Shown here: piece after piece, positions 1 to 8,476 of the stretch
How positions within the stretch are numbered: the first letter of the stretch is position 1
Layout: each line of letters begins with the position of its first letter
From: Geojedonia litorea
GTDB lineage: Bacteria > Bacteroidota > Bacteroidia > Flavobacteriales > Flavobacteriaceae
Assembly: GCF_042654525.1 (NCBI RefSeq)
Contig: NZ_JBHSGP010000004.1
Coordinates: 186,001 to 250,000, forward strand
Length of the DNA stretch: 64,000 nucleotides
Direction of reading: 5' to 3'
The notes under the pieces: generated by a model
Told to the model about the DNA's origin: nothing
The model's database searches: none
Seen by the model: the letters and a program-made list of their open reading frames with translations, nothing else
Made by a program: the position numbers and the translations under genes

Positions 1-2436
1 AGGTTTTTTATTGGTGTACGATCTAATGACTTTGTTGTTTTCTAGAACTTCTAATTTTAGATCTAATGAATCTGCATCTTTTCCTAAATAATAATCAAAA
101 GTGAGGCCTTGTTTTGGATTTTGTCCAAGGCCAGGAGTGAAATTATCAATACTTCCTCCAAAAATGCGATAGGTATCTTTAGGTTTGAATAGTGAAACTG
201 ATGTTTTGTTTGAAGTTAAATTTTGAAGTGCCGAAAGGTCATCTAAAACCCAAAAACCTCGCCCAGAAGTGGCGGCTACCAAATCATTATCCTGAATAAT
301 TAAATCATTAATAGGTACAACGGGCATGCCCAATTGAAGATTTTGCCATTTTTGGCCATCATCTGTTGAGATGTATAATCCAGTTTCTGTTCCGGCATAC
401 AGCAGACCTTTTTGTTTTTTATCTGCCCTTACAACTCTCCCAAAACCATTTGGATCATTCAAACCGTTTACAATTTTGGTCCATGTTTGCCCGTAGTCAC
501 TAGTTTTAAAAATGTATGGATTTAAATCCATCGATTTATAACGCATTACTACAATATAGGCCGTAGCAGAGTTATGTTCAGATACGTCGATGCTATTAAT
601 AATTCCATCTTGGATGCCTTTAGGTGTAATATTGGTCCAACTTTGACCGCCATTTTTAGTTATGTGCACTAAACCGTCATCTGTACCAGCATATAAAACA
701 CCAACTTCGTGTTGGGATTCCACCAAAGCGGTTATGGTGTTATAATTTTCTCCACCTGCCGCTTCATTGGTGTAGGGACCACCACCTGGGCCGTGTTTAT
801 CAACTTCATTTTTAGTGAGATCAGGACTAACAGCAGTCCAACTTATGCCTTCATTGGTGCTTTTGAAAACGACGTTCCCCGCATGATAAATCGTAGTTCG
901 GTTGTGTGGCGAAGTGATTATTGGCGCATTCCAATTGTAGCGGAATTTTGAATCTTTTGGAGCAATACTCAAGCCTAATTCAGGGTATTCCTTAATTGAT
1001 TTTTGTTCGTTTGAAGCTTTGGTCCATTTGCTGATATTGCCTTGATAAGTGCCGCCATACACAACTTTTGGATCATCTGGATCAAACGCAATAAAGGCAC
1101 TTTCACCACCCGCTACTGAATACCAGTCTTTCCAGTCAATTCCTGCGCCATTGGTTCTACTAGCGATGGCAATGGCAGAATTGTCCTGCTGTCCACCATA
1201 GACCATATAAGGAACTTGATTATCGGTGATGACACGGTAAAATTGAGCTGTAGGTTGGTTTTCTTGAGTGCTCCAACTTTGTCCGCCGTTGTTTGAAACA
1301 TTGGCGCCACCATCATTAGAGTTGATCATCACCTTGTTATTGTAGGGATGAATCCAAAGGTGATGGTTGTCACCATGAGGAACAGGCACATTTGAAAAGC
1401 TTTTTCCTCCATCTATGGATTTCATCATGGGAGCGTTCAACACATACACGAGGTCTTCATTTTGAGTGTCTGCAAAAATCTCCATGTAATACCATGAGCG
1501 TGTAATATTGACACGGTCACTGTTGATTTGCTTCCATGTTTTTCCGGCATCATCAGACCTGTAAACCCCTGCTTTTTTGTCCTCGGCTTCAATGACCGCA
1601 TAAACACGATCTGAATTGGCGCGAGACACTGAAATTCCAGCTTTCCCAAAAGCTTCAGGAAGTCCTTTTTCCATTTTATCCCAAGTGTCGCCACCATCAG
1701 TAGATTTATACAGCCCAGAATGTTCTCCTCCCGATTCCATAATCCAAGGATAACGCCTGTGTTGCCACATAGCGGCATAGAGAATTCGTGGGTTATTCAT
1801 ATCCATAGATAAGGAAGAAGGACCTGTGGTAGAGTTGACAGAAAGGATATTTTTCCAAGTTGTTCCGCCATCAGTGGAGCGATAAACACCACGGTCATCT
1901 GAAGGTGCATATTGTGCGCCTTGTGCCGTTACATAAATAATATCTGGATTGTTAGGATGGATAATGACGTCTGAAATGTGTCTTGATTTTTCTAGGCCAA
2001 TATGCGTCCATGTTTTACCTGCATCGGTCGATTTATAAACACCATCACCCATTGAAGTCATCACTCCTCTGGCAGCGTGTTCTCCCATACCAACTACTAC
2101 GACATTGGGATCACTTTCTGAAACTGCAATTGCACCTACAGTTCCAGTTTTAAAGAAACCGTCGGATATGTTTTTCCATGTGAGGCCGTCATCAGTGGTT
2201 TTCCATACGCCGCCACCTGTAGATCCCATGTAATAGGTGTAAGGTTGACCAAGAACTCCAGTTGAGGCAACGCTTCGTCCGCCTCTAAAAGGCCCAATAT
2301 TCCGCCACTTTAAATTATGGAACATAGAATCAGAAACCGTGATTTTGGGTTCTGATTTTGTTTTGTTCCGTTTTTGGGCTTGAAGGTTTAAAGGAATAAG
2401 AAAAAGGCTGAAAAGTAATAGATAAACTAATCTCAT
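1..2436 (-). CDS. Secreted BNR-repeat (VPS10/sortilin-like) protein, 3' end outside the window
   Basis: The frame is open from the ATG at 2436 to the first base of the window, giving 812 residues without a stop; the C-terminus is missing. Residues 1-20 are a signal peptide ending in NLQA. The rest is rich in Asp-box (BNR) motifs of the form S-x-D-x-G-x-x-W, for example KTTDDGLTW, KSTDAGKTW, RSTDGGTTW, KSTDGGDTW and RSDDAGKTW, so it should fold as one or two beta-propellers. Family members in Bacteroidota are usually about 1000 residues or more and are annotated as glycosyl hydrolase or VPS10-domain proteins. No enzymatic activity can be assigned from the visible part. The missing end may carry a sorting domain. 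It is transcribed away from the operon at 2530-6619 but on the same strand. Confidence 0.88.
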   Translation of the reverse strand, partial: MRLVYLLLFSLFLIPLNLQAQKRNKTKSEPKITVSDSMFHNLKWRNIGPFRGGRSVASTGVLGQPYTYYMGSTGGGVWKTTDDGLTWKNISDGFFKTGTVGAIAVSESDPNVVVVGMGEHAARGVMTSMGDGVYKSTDAGKTWTHIGLEKSRHISDVIIHPNNPDIIYVTAQGAQYAPSDDRGVYRSTDGGTTWKNILSVNSTTGPSSLSMDMNNPRILYAAMWQHRRYPWIMESGGEHSGLYKSTDGGDTWDKMEKGLPEAFGKAGISVSRANSDRVYAVIEAEDKKAGVYRSDDAGKTWKQINSDRVNITRSWYYMEIFADTQNEDLVYVLNAPMMKSIDGGKSFSNVPVPHGDNHHLWIHPYNNKVMINSNDGGANVSNNGGQSWSTQENQPTAQFYRVITDNQVPYMVYGGQQDNSAIAIASRTNGAGIDWKDWYSVAGGESAFIAFDPDDPKVVYGGTYQGNISKWTKASNEQKSIKEYPELGLSIAPKDSKFRYNWNAPIITSPHNRTTIYHAGNVVFKSTNEGISWTAVSPDLTKNEVDKHGPGGGPYTNEAAGGENYNTITALVESQHEVGVLYAGTDDGLVHITKNGGQSWTNITPKGIQDGIINSIDVSEHNSATAYIVVMRYKSMDLNPYIFKTSDYGQTWTKIVNGLNDPNGFGRVVRADKKQKGLLYAGTETGLYISTDDGQKWQNLQLGMPVVPINDLIIQDNDLVAATSGRGFWVLDDLSALQNLTSNKTSVSLFKPKDTYRIFGGSIDNFTPGLGQNPKQGLTFDYYLGKDADSLDLKLEVLENNKVIRSYTNKKP

Positions 2437-2529
2437 TAAGTTAATATTTAAAGGTTTAATCATAATAAACTAAAGATACATAACAATTTATAAGTTGGGT
2501 TTTGTTAGCTAAAATTCATTAATATTTAG

Positions 2530-3711
2530 TTATAGATAGCTTAACCACCACTTATCCTTGTTATTAATTTTATAGGTCATATATTTTTTACAAACGGGGT
2601 AGAGAAGTAGAACTACGCCAATCCAAACTAGATAGACTACAAAAAGTGAATAGCCGTAAGTTGCAAAAGTGTTCGTCGTGAAAATATTGGCGTCTAAAAT
2701 CAAATCTCGCCAATTACCTCCAAGTAAGGCATGAGTGCCCATTGCCAAAGCATGAATTAAAAACACGTGCAAGACGTAATAGAAAAACGGTACGCGCCCA
2801 AAAACCAACAGAAACTCGGTGACTTTATTTTTAACAGATTCAGTGAAAAATAAAAACAAGAATCCCGGCCCAATTGTGATTAATAAGAATAAAAGTGATG
2901 GAGGATACTTATACACATTAAAAAATGACATTATAGTAAAAGTTGTGTTTTTTTGTTGGGACCATGGAATCATGTCTCCGTAGCTATTAATTCCTCTTAA
3001 AACAAAAAAGAGTATTATACTTCCTAGACCTAACCAGAGCAGCCATTTTTTACGTAAACTAGCATCAAAACCAGATTGATAAAGTTTACCAAAGCAGTAC
3101 CCTAATCCCATAACTCCAACCCAGGGGATAATAGGGTAGAAAAGGCCTACCATTCGGGATCCCATTGGTACAAAATTTTGTTGATGCAAGGCATACCAAA
3201 GTACAGACTTAAAATCAGAGCCTTGCATGACAATACCATCTAAAGCATTATGACCAAAAACCATTATTAAACCAAAAATTAATATCACTTTTAAGGGTAG
3301 AAGAATTAAGAAACCTAACAAAATCATACATATTCCAATGGCCCAAATCACTTGCAGATTGATAAAGCCATAACTTACATCAAACCACCATAAAAAGTTC
3401 ATGATTACGATTTCTACAACGATGAGCCATAAGCCGCGGGTGACTAAAAATTTAAATAATTCAGATTTTGTTTTTCTTGAGCCATATAAAAATGCCGAAG
3501 TCCCTGCCAAGAACACAAATATAGGTGCGCAATAATGTGTAATGAATCGCGTAAAAAATAGCATCGGCGTAGTCGTATCCATATTTACTGGGTCATAATG
3601 AAAGGCTCCTAAATGGAAATAGTCCCTAACATGATCTAACGCCATAATGACCATAACAAGACCTCTTAACAGATCTATAGATTGAATTCTGCTTGATTTT
3701 ACTAGATTCAT
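2530..3711 (-). CDS. DUF1624 / HGSNAT-type integral membrane acyltransferase-like protein
   Basis: A 393-residue polytopic membrane protein. The N-terminus reads SIDLLRGLVMVIMALDHVRD (residues 11-30), the signature of the DUF1624 / heparan-alpha-glucosaminide N-acetyltransferase catalytic family, which move acyl groups across or at the membrane; His27 sits where the family histidine lies. Many hydrophobic segments follow, down to a basic C-terminal tail. It is the last gene of a run of four (6619 down to 2530), 57 bases after the DUF2306 gene. The fold assignment is firm; the substrate is unknown. Such proteins in Bacteroidota are often linked to acylation of cell-surface glycans, but nothing here fixes that. 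Confidence 0.85.
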   Translation of the reverse strand: MNLVKSSRIQSIDLLRGLVMVIMALDHVRDYFHLGAFHYDPVNMDTTTPMLFFTRFITHYCAPIFVFLAGTSAFLYGSRKTKSELFKFLVTRGLWLIVVEIVIMNFLWWFDVSYGFINLQVIWAIGICMILLGFLILLPLKVILIFGLIMVFGHNALDGIVMQGSDFKSVLWYALHQQNFVPMGSRMVGLFYPIIPWVGVMGLGYCFGKLYQSGFDASLRKKWLLWLGLGSIILFFVLRGINSYGDMIPWSQQKNTTFTIMSFFNVYKYPPSLLFLLITIGPGFLFLFFTESVKNKVTEFLLVFGRVPFFYYVLHVFLIHALAMGTHALLGGNWRDLILDANIFTTNTFATYGYSLFVVYLVWIGVVLLLYPVCKKYMTYKINNKDKWWLSYL

Positions 3712-3768
3712 TTCAATACGTTTTTCTAAAGTTTATAATTTGTATAAAAAGTCAGTTTCACATAAAAA

Positions 3769-4401
3769 TTATTTCTTATTCCATTGCAATACCATTTCGG
3801 TTATAAATAGCGGAATCACCCATGAAACCCAAATGGAGGTTGGAGCATGCTCTATAAAACTGCCAAGGCTTTGAACAAATGGTAATTCATCTAGAAATCT
3901 AAAACTAACAAATGCAAAGGTGACCACATAGCTGCGAATCATCCATTCTCTATGCTGTTCAATTTTTCGTTGCAAGATGGCACGATATGCCATTGCTGCT
4001 GTACAAATCCATGCGAATGCAAGTCCTTGTAAGGCAAATGCCCAAGTCCAATGAATCGCTAGGGCTGCGGTCCATGCTAAATATGTTGAACTTATCGTGC
4101 CAATTACTATAGCTGATAGATAGAAACGTCCCATCCATCTGTGCAGTTTGAGGTATTTATTTCTAAAAGCCTTCCAAAATTGAAATGGACCTATAACCAA
4201 GGCTAATAAACCTCCCGAAACATGACCAATTAACCACCATTTAAGATCCCAATATCGTCCAAGGACATTTGGATCCATCCCGAAATAAGGCAGGGCATCC
4301 TTGACTACAAATCTGCCTGCAAATAAAATTAGAAATACCCAAGCTATTACTTTTAAAAAGCCATACGGTCCCGAAATGGATATAAGTTTAGATTGTTTCA
4401 T
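3769..4401 (-). CDS. DUF2306 membrane protein
   Basis: A 210-residue protein with about six hydrophobic segments. The central part contains GGLLALVIGPFQFW, LHRWMGRFYL and QHREWMIRSY, the conserved histidine/arginine motifs of DUF2306, a family of small membrane proteins of unknown function. Conserved HRWxGR and HREWM motifs hint at a cofactor or metal site within the membrane, but this is inference. It lies 23 bases downstream of the double SnoaL lipoprotein gene and 57 bases upstream of the DUF1624 gene, all on one strand, so it is very likely co-transcribed with them. Confidence 0.85.
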   Translation of the reverse strand: MKQSKLISISGPYGFLKVIAWVFLILFAGRFVVKDALPYFGMDPNVLGRYWDLKWWLIGHVSGGLLALVIGPFQFWKAFRNKYLKLHRWMGRFYLSAIVIGTISSTYLAWTAALAIHWTWAFALQGLAFAWICTAAMAYRAILQRKIEQHREWMIRSYVVTFAFVSFRFLDELPFVQSLGSFIEHAPTSIWVSWVIPLFITEMVLQWNKK

Positions 4402-4424
4402 GAGAGTTAATAATCTTTATGGTA

Positions 4425-5297
4425 TTACTTACTGGCATCAGCCAGTTGTTTAGTGTCTACATATTGTTGAAAAGCAATGGCTTTTCCATCTTTAAGAGTC
4501 CATAAATGTGCAACTTGTGCATCAATTGATTTTTTAGTCTTTTTATAGGTTCCGTTGTAACGTAAAGTAGCAAGCACTTGATTATTTGACATATCATGTA
4601 ATTCAATGTTCACTAATTTAAAGCCATCCCATTCGCCTCCAACGCGAGCAAAAACACCATTTAAAACGGCTTCAGGTCCTATGTACGGGTTACCGTCGGC
4701 ATAGGCATTGCCTTCAGCTTCATTCCAAACCACATTTGCGTCTAAACCTGCTAAAACACTATCAATATCTCCAGCAGCAAAACTGTTGTAAAGATGATTA
4801 ATGGCGTTCACATTATCAGGATTGGATAAAACACCTAATTGTTGTAAAAACACCATATTGTCAAAAAAGTCTTGTTCTTTGGCAATTTTACCGTCTTTCA
4901 TGGTTACCAAAGTAGTTCCAGTGACATCAACTGTATTACCAGTTGCTGGCATACCAAAAAACTCACCTGAATGGGTGCCTTTAAAATTCCAATGTTTTAC
5001 AAGTTTATCGCCTTGCCCAAACACATCTTCGATGGTGAACTCCACATCTGAAAATCCAGTAACAAAGTTTGAATAGTACGCTTTAAAATTGTCAATCCCA
5101 ACCACGTTTTCTGGGCTGGATACCATGGTAATATCTTCTGTGAAATTAGTGTCATTGATAAGGTCTAAATTGCCATCATTGATGATTTGATCCCAAGTTT
5201 GGGTGTACATCGCAATGTTTTTATCAACCTTGGCATCATTACAAGATGTGATTCCAAAGCTTACAATAATCAGTAAAAATTTAATTGTTGTTTTCAT
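4425..5297 (-). CDS. Lipoprotein with two SnoaL/NTF2-like domains
   Basis: The 290-residue product begins with a lipoprotein signal peptide (lipobox ITSC, Cys19). Two NTF2-like cone domains follow. Residues about 27-155 resemble the ester-cyclase type of SnoaL, with a DGKIAKEQDFFDN segment near its end. Residues about 165-285 are a second SnoaL-like domain ending in WTLKDGKAIAFQQYVDT. Single-domain versions are common; a lipid-anchored tandem is less usual. No catalytic residue can be assigned with confidence, so it may bind a small hydrophobic ligand or be an enzyme. It sits 17 bases after the DUF418 gene in the same operon, between membrane acyltransferase-like proteins. Confidence 0.82.
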   Translation of the reverse strand: MKTTIKFLLIIVSFGITSCNDAKVDKNIAMYTQTWDQIINDGNLDLINDTNFTEDITMVSSPENVVGIDNFKAYYSNFVTGFSDVEFTIEDVFGQGDKLVKHWNFKGTHSGEFFGMPATGNTVDVTGTTLVTMKDGKIAKEQDFFDNMVFLQQLGVLSNPDNVNAINHLYNSFAAGDIDSVLAGLDANVVWNEAEGNAYADGNPYIGPEAVLNGVFARVGGEWDGFKLVNIELHDMSNNQVLATLRYNGTYKKTKKSIDAQVAHLWTLKDGKAIAFQQYVDTKQLADASK

Positions 5298-5314
5298 AAT
5301 GTTGTAGTTTTTAT

Positions 5315-6619
5315 TTAAAGTTGTTGTTTTCTAATGCTGTGTTTTTTCATATAACTTAAGTTTCGCCATATCCACTCCAAGGGTCCAAAGCGATAATACT
5401 TAAGCCAGATTGGACTCACTATTAATTGAAGAATCCATATGCCAAGGACGACATAAAGTAATTCAAAACGCTCAAGTTTGCCAAATAGCCCAAAGCCTAC
5501 ACCAGTAAATATGAACATACATATCACCGAATGCATAACATAATTGGTAAGTGCCATTTTGCCAACTGCAGAAAGACTCATTTTTAGCCATTTCAAAACG
5601 GGAAGTTTGCAAATAAGCATTATTAAGCCTACATGACCCATGGCAATGCCTACGCGGCCCAAGTCATAGGTTATATTTGTTTTAGAATAACTCAATAAGG
5701 AAAAGTTGTTGTCCATGATATAACTGATTTCAAAATAGTTAGTTGTTAAACCAACAGCATACCCAATCATAGCCATTAGACCATAAAATAGATATGATTT
5801 TTCAGCCGATAAAATGTTTAATTTAAATAAGGCGATACCCAAAAACATCATACTAAGTACGTCCCAAAGGTCATATCTGTAAGGCCAATTTTCATCCGTA
5901 TGCTGATTAATTGGACCGAGAAATGCTACGACATCAAAATAGCCTTTACGCATATTATCATTAAATTCAGCTACACCTTCTGCAGATCGTTCATAATTTC
6001 TGTTTTGCCATTTAAAATCGGATTCTTTAAGATCTTTGGTTAATTCTTTTCCTTCGGCCCTATAGGTTTCAATTAAGGCAACATCTTCCATGTACTTGAC
6101 GTCTTTTTTGTAGTCTGCATAACTCCATAGGGCTCCAATGCTGAATAACAATAGCGCTCCAAAAATCAACTTTTTAGGTGCTAAATACCTAAACGAGTAG
6201 ACTAAAAATCCCATTAATGCATATTGATATAAAATTTCACCTGTCCATAAAAGCAGGTATCCATGAATGAGGCCAAAAACTAATAGCCAAAGAAGTCGTC
6301 TGAAATAGATGTTAGCGCCTTTTAATCCAGCGCCTTTTTTCTCAAGACGATCTAACAAAATGAACATCCCAACGCCGAACAATAGTGAAAATAAAGCTCG
6401 CATTGTGCCTTCAAATAATAAATTAGTTCCAATCCAAGTGGTTAAATTCCACCCGGTAGCACCTCCAGAAACGGTTGGGTCTCCATAGGCTCCAGCGAGA
6501 CCAAACCCATTAATATTCATTAGTAAAATACCGAGTAATACTACTCCTCTCATAATATCAAGTGAATGAATTCGATCTTTAGGACTCAATGGGGCAAAGG
6601 CTGGTTCTGTGGTTATCAT
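5315..6619 (-). CDS. DUF418 integral membrane protein
   Basis: A 434-residue polytopic membrane protein. The start IHSLDIMRGVVLLGILLMNI (residues 17-36) and the C-terminal YRFGPLEWIWRNLSY motif are diagnostic of the DUF418 (YeiB-like) family, related to acyltransferase-3 membrane proteins. A soluble loop near residues 160-240 is unusually charged. It is the first gene of the minus-strand operon that continues with the SnoaL lipoprotein, DUF2306 and DUF1624 genes. A CCAA repeat lies directly before the start codon. Function is unknown; a role in modifying cell-envelope molecules is inferred from the family clan and neighbours. Confidence 0.86.
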   Translation of the reverse strand: MITTEPAFAPLSPKDRIHSLDIMRGVVLLGILLMNINGFGLAGAYGDPTVSGGATGWNLTTWIGTNLLFEGTMRALFSLLFGVGMFILLDRLEKKGAGLKGANIYFRRLLWLLVFGLIHGYLLLWTGEILYQYALMGFLVYSFRYLAPKKLIFGALLLFSIGALWSYADYKKDVKYMEDVALIETYRAEGKELTKDLKESDFKWQNRNYERSAEGVAEFNDNMRKGYFDVVAFLGPINQHTDENWPYRYDLWDVLSMMFLGIALFKLNILSAEKSYLFYGLMAMIGYAVGLTTNYFEISYIMDNNFSLLSYSKTNITYDLGRVGIAMGHVGLIMLICKLPVLKWLKMSLSAVGKMALTNYVMHSVICMFIFTGVGFGLFGKLERFELLYVVLGIWILQLIVSPIWLKYYRFGPLEWIWRNLSYMKKHSIRKQQL

Positions 6620-6645
6620 TTTGGTTGGTTGGTTAGTTGGAAAAA
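6619..6645 (-). repeat. CCAA tetranucleotide tract at the start of the DUF418 gene
   Basis: Read on the minus strand, the bases before the ATG are CTAACCAACCAACCAAAATG: one imperfect and three perfect CCAA units that fill the usual ribosome-binding position. No Shine-Dalgarno sequence is present, as is normal in Bacteroidota. A related but irregular CCAAACCAA stretch precedes the start at 8199. Confidence 0.6.
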
Positions 6646-6859
6646 TGAAACGTATGTTTTGAAATCTTCAGTGATAAAAATTCAGAATTACGTAAAACCA
6701 GAAAAGATGGTTAAAATATATTGTAAGTAAAGATTTGAAATACCAAAAGAAGAATACTTGGATAACTTCGAAAAGCTAGAGTCGTACATAAAGGTCTTTT
6801 TTATTAGTTGCTATTAACCAAAAAAGACTTGGGAGATTGTTTAAATATAGTGAAAAATC

Positions 6860-7372
6860 TTACATGTTCACAAAGACGTAATCGGATAGTTTATTTTCTT
6901 TTAGGTTGATTTCAGTTTCATTTAATAAAATGCCATGTTCTACATAGGCTTTTAAATTAGTTAACCAAAAGGTCCAACCATTACTACAGCCATAAAATAT
7001 TTTGAGTTTGCTGTCTTCATCTTCAGGAATATCATGCTGATTTAAGATGACTAATGTTACATTTCCTAAGGCTTTTAAAGTAATATCTAGAATTGAATTA
7101 CCAAAAGTTAGTTGCAGAAAATCCTTGCCATTTGCCTGAATAATTTTACCATCTTCCTGTCCATCCCAATTATGCCAGAACCACGAGTATGAATCACCTG
7201 CTTGAATATAGTCATGCGCATCCCGTTCGGTTCCATCTTTAGAGATATAAACAGCTTTACTTAAAAACCATGAGGTAATACCCGATTTTGTAGCCCAAAG
7301 TTGGTAAAGTTTTTCTACCGATGTATGGATGTAGATTTGCTTTTCAAAACGGCTCCACTGTAAAGTTTCCAT
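6860..7372 (-). CDS. AHSA1-type START/SRPBCC protein
   Basis: A 170-residue soluble protein with the layout of the activator-of-Hsp90-ATPase-homologue (AHSA1) branch of the START-like superfamily. It has an N-terminal strand entering IYIHTSVEKLYQLWATKSG, a central beta-sheet with WFWHNWDG, and a long C-terminal helix containing CSNGWTFWLTNLKAYVEHG. The family forms a hydrophobic cavity that binds lipids or other small ligands; most bacterial members have no known role. No signal peptide. It follows the exported protein gene at 7468-8199 with a hairpin terminator between them, so it may have its own promoter. Confidence 0.82.
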   Translation of the reverse strand: METLQWSRFEKQIYIHTSVEKLYQLWATKSGITSWFLSKAVYISKDGTERDAHDYIQAGDSYSWFWHNWDGQEDGKIIQANGKDFLQLTFGNSILDITLKALGNVTLVILNQHDIPEDEDSKLKIFYGCSNGWTFWLTNLKAYVEHGILLNETEINLKENKLSDYVFVNM

Positions 7373-7410
7373 TGTTTTTATATTAATATTTTACAATCTA
7401 GTTAAAACAT

Positions 7411-7440
7411 ATTCGGATGTGATTAAATTCACATCCGAAT
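7411..7440 (-). terminator. Hairpin between the exported protein gene and the SRPBCC gene
   Basis: A perfect 12-base-pair inverted repeat (ATTCGGATGTGA and TCACATCCGAAT) with a six-base TTAAAT loop lies 28 bases past the stop codon of the minus-strand gene at 7468-8199. The downstream tract on that strand, ATATGTTTTAAC, is only moderately T-rich, so termination may be partial. Confidence 0.6.
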
Positions 7441-7467
7441 AATAACAGAGCTATTTTAAAAGGTTGG

Positions 7468-8199
7468 TTATCGGTTAGATAGCTCCTCGTTAAGAGTATA
7501 CATATATGACCAGTCACTGGACACAGCGTTTCTAAATTTAGCGCGCAAAGCATCAGTTTTAGCTTTGCCATTGGCTTTTTCATAAATCCCCCAAACACCA
7601 TCTCGGTCAACATCCATGTCCGCAAAGTTTTTGAACGGAACTGAAACGAAATAATTAGGAGCATCAGGTCCGCCACCTTGAACATCATACCAAATGCCTC
7701 TTGAATCACCTTCGGCCTTTTTCATAGCAGACACCAATTCACTAACTGCTTCTCTAAAGTTATTACCGGCATTGGTTTTGACATTGTAAACCCAAACTAA
7801 CTTTGTGTCATCAGGGAGAGCACCTGTTCTACTTAAGTTAGGCATTAACCGTGCAATGTTAAACTGAAATTTTTTTACATGTGGCATAATGAGATTAACC
7901 ACTTTCATTTGACAATCTTTTCCAGCCTCATCACCTTGATCATCCATTTCGGCCCATTTAGCCATAGTTGATGTGAATACATAAACACTGCCTTCGCCTT
8001 GTACGCGACGCCAAATATTCCATTTGTCTTTTCCTTCATTATCTAAATAACACTTTTTCCAAGCTTTTATGCCTTCAGTAAATTGAGCTTCATGTCCAGG
8101 TTTTACTGTTATTTCTGATAGATTTAGTAAAAAACTATCATTTCCTTGTGCTACTATCAAAAATGGTAATAGCATGATTAAATACACTAATTTTCTCAT
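7468..8199 (-). CDS. Exported protein with two ABM-like repeats, function unknown
   Basis: I place the start at the ATG at 8199, which gives a clean signal peptide (MRKLVYLIMLLPFLIVAQG); the frame is open further upstream to 8265 but that extension would bury the signal. The mature 220 residues seem to be two similar halves. One starts LSEITVKPGHEAQFTEGIKA and contains WRRVQGEGSVYVF; the other starts YNVKTNAGNNFREAVSELVS and contains WYDVQGGGPDAPNYFVSV. Both resemble the dimeric alpha/beta-barrel fold of antibiotic-biosynthesis-monooxygenase (ABM) proteins, where a tandem copy can replace a homodimer. I cannot assign a reaction. It is probably periplasmic or secreted. Confidence 0.72.
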   Translation of the reverse strand: MRKLVYLIMLLPFLIVAQGNDSFLLNLSEITVKPGHEAQFTEGIKAWKKCYLDNEGKDKWNIWRRVQGEGSVYVFTSTMAKWAEMDDQGDEAGKDCQMKVVNLIMPHVKKFQFNIARLMPNLSRTGALPDDTKLVWVYNVKTNAGNNFREAVSELVSAMKKAEGDSRGIWYDVQGGGPDAPNYFVSVPFKNFADMDVDRDGVWGIYEKANGKAKTDALRAKFRNAVSSDWSYMYTLNEELSNR

Positions 8200-8236
8200 A
8201 ATTTTTGGTTTGGTTAGAACTATATAATACAGCATC

Positions 8237-8251
8237 AGATCATTTTGATCT
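8237..8251. promoter_or_regulatory. Inverted repeat upstream of the ABM-like exported gene
   Basis: AGATCA and TGATCT are separated by TTT, a perfect six-base palindromic pair 38 bases upstream of the ATG at 8199. Its size and position suit an operator for a dimeric repressor, but no regulator gene is adjacent. Confidence 0.35.
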
Positions 8252-8321
8252 AATGGAATAATCAATCAACAAAAATTAATCTAGGGCACTTAAACCAATA
8301 TTAATTCGGGACAAACTAATA

Positions 8322-8345
8322 TTTAAGCTCTTGTAAAAGCTTAAA
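8322..8345. repeat. Inverted repeat in the 8200-8476 gap
   Basis: TTTAAGCT and AGCTTAAA form a perfect eight-base stem with an eight-base loop. It lies in the 277-base gap between the Rieske gene and the exported protein gene. It could be a transcript hairpin or a binding site; no T-tract follows it. Confidence 0.35.
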
Positions 8346-8415
8346 AATGTGCTATTAAGAATTTTTAAGATTTATAAATATAGTAAAAAAACTGCTTAGT
8401 TGAATAACTGGGACT

Positions 8416-8447
8416 ATAGTTATCACGCCTTCACTTGTGGTAACTAT
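8416..8447. repeat. Inverted repeat just past the Rieske oxygenase gene
   Basis: ATAGTTATCAC and GTGGTAACTAT pair over 11 positions with one G-T pair and a ten-base loop. It begins 29 bases past the Rieske stop codon on the minus strand. It lacks the T-run of an intrinsic terminator, so its role (mRNA 3' end or operator) is open. Confidence 0.4.
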
Positions 8448-8476
8448 CTGATATTTAGTTTTGTATGATATAAAAA

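Noticed and set aside
1113..1778. Two open frames on the minus strand inside the first gene
   Set aside because: They are out of frame with the continuous BNR-repeat reading frame that runs from 2436 to the window edge.
4801..5076. Open frame on the plus strand within the SnoaL lipoprotein gene
   Set aside because: It is antisense to a clear domain-bearing gene and encodes no recognisable protein; similar shadows occur across the SusC, giant T9SS and GH genes.
6794..6828. GTCTTTTTT / AAAAAAGAC inverted repeat after the SRPBCC gene
   Set aside because: The stem is nearly all A-T with a 17-base loop; too weak to call a terminator.
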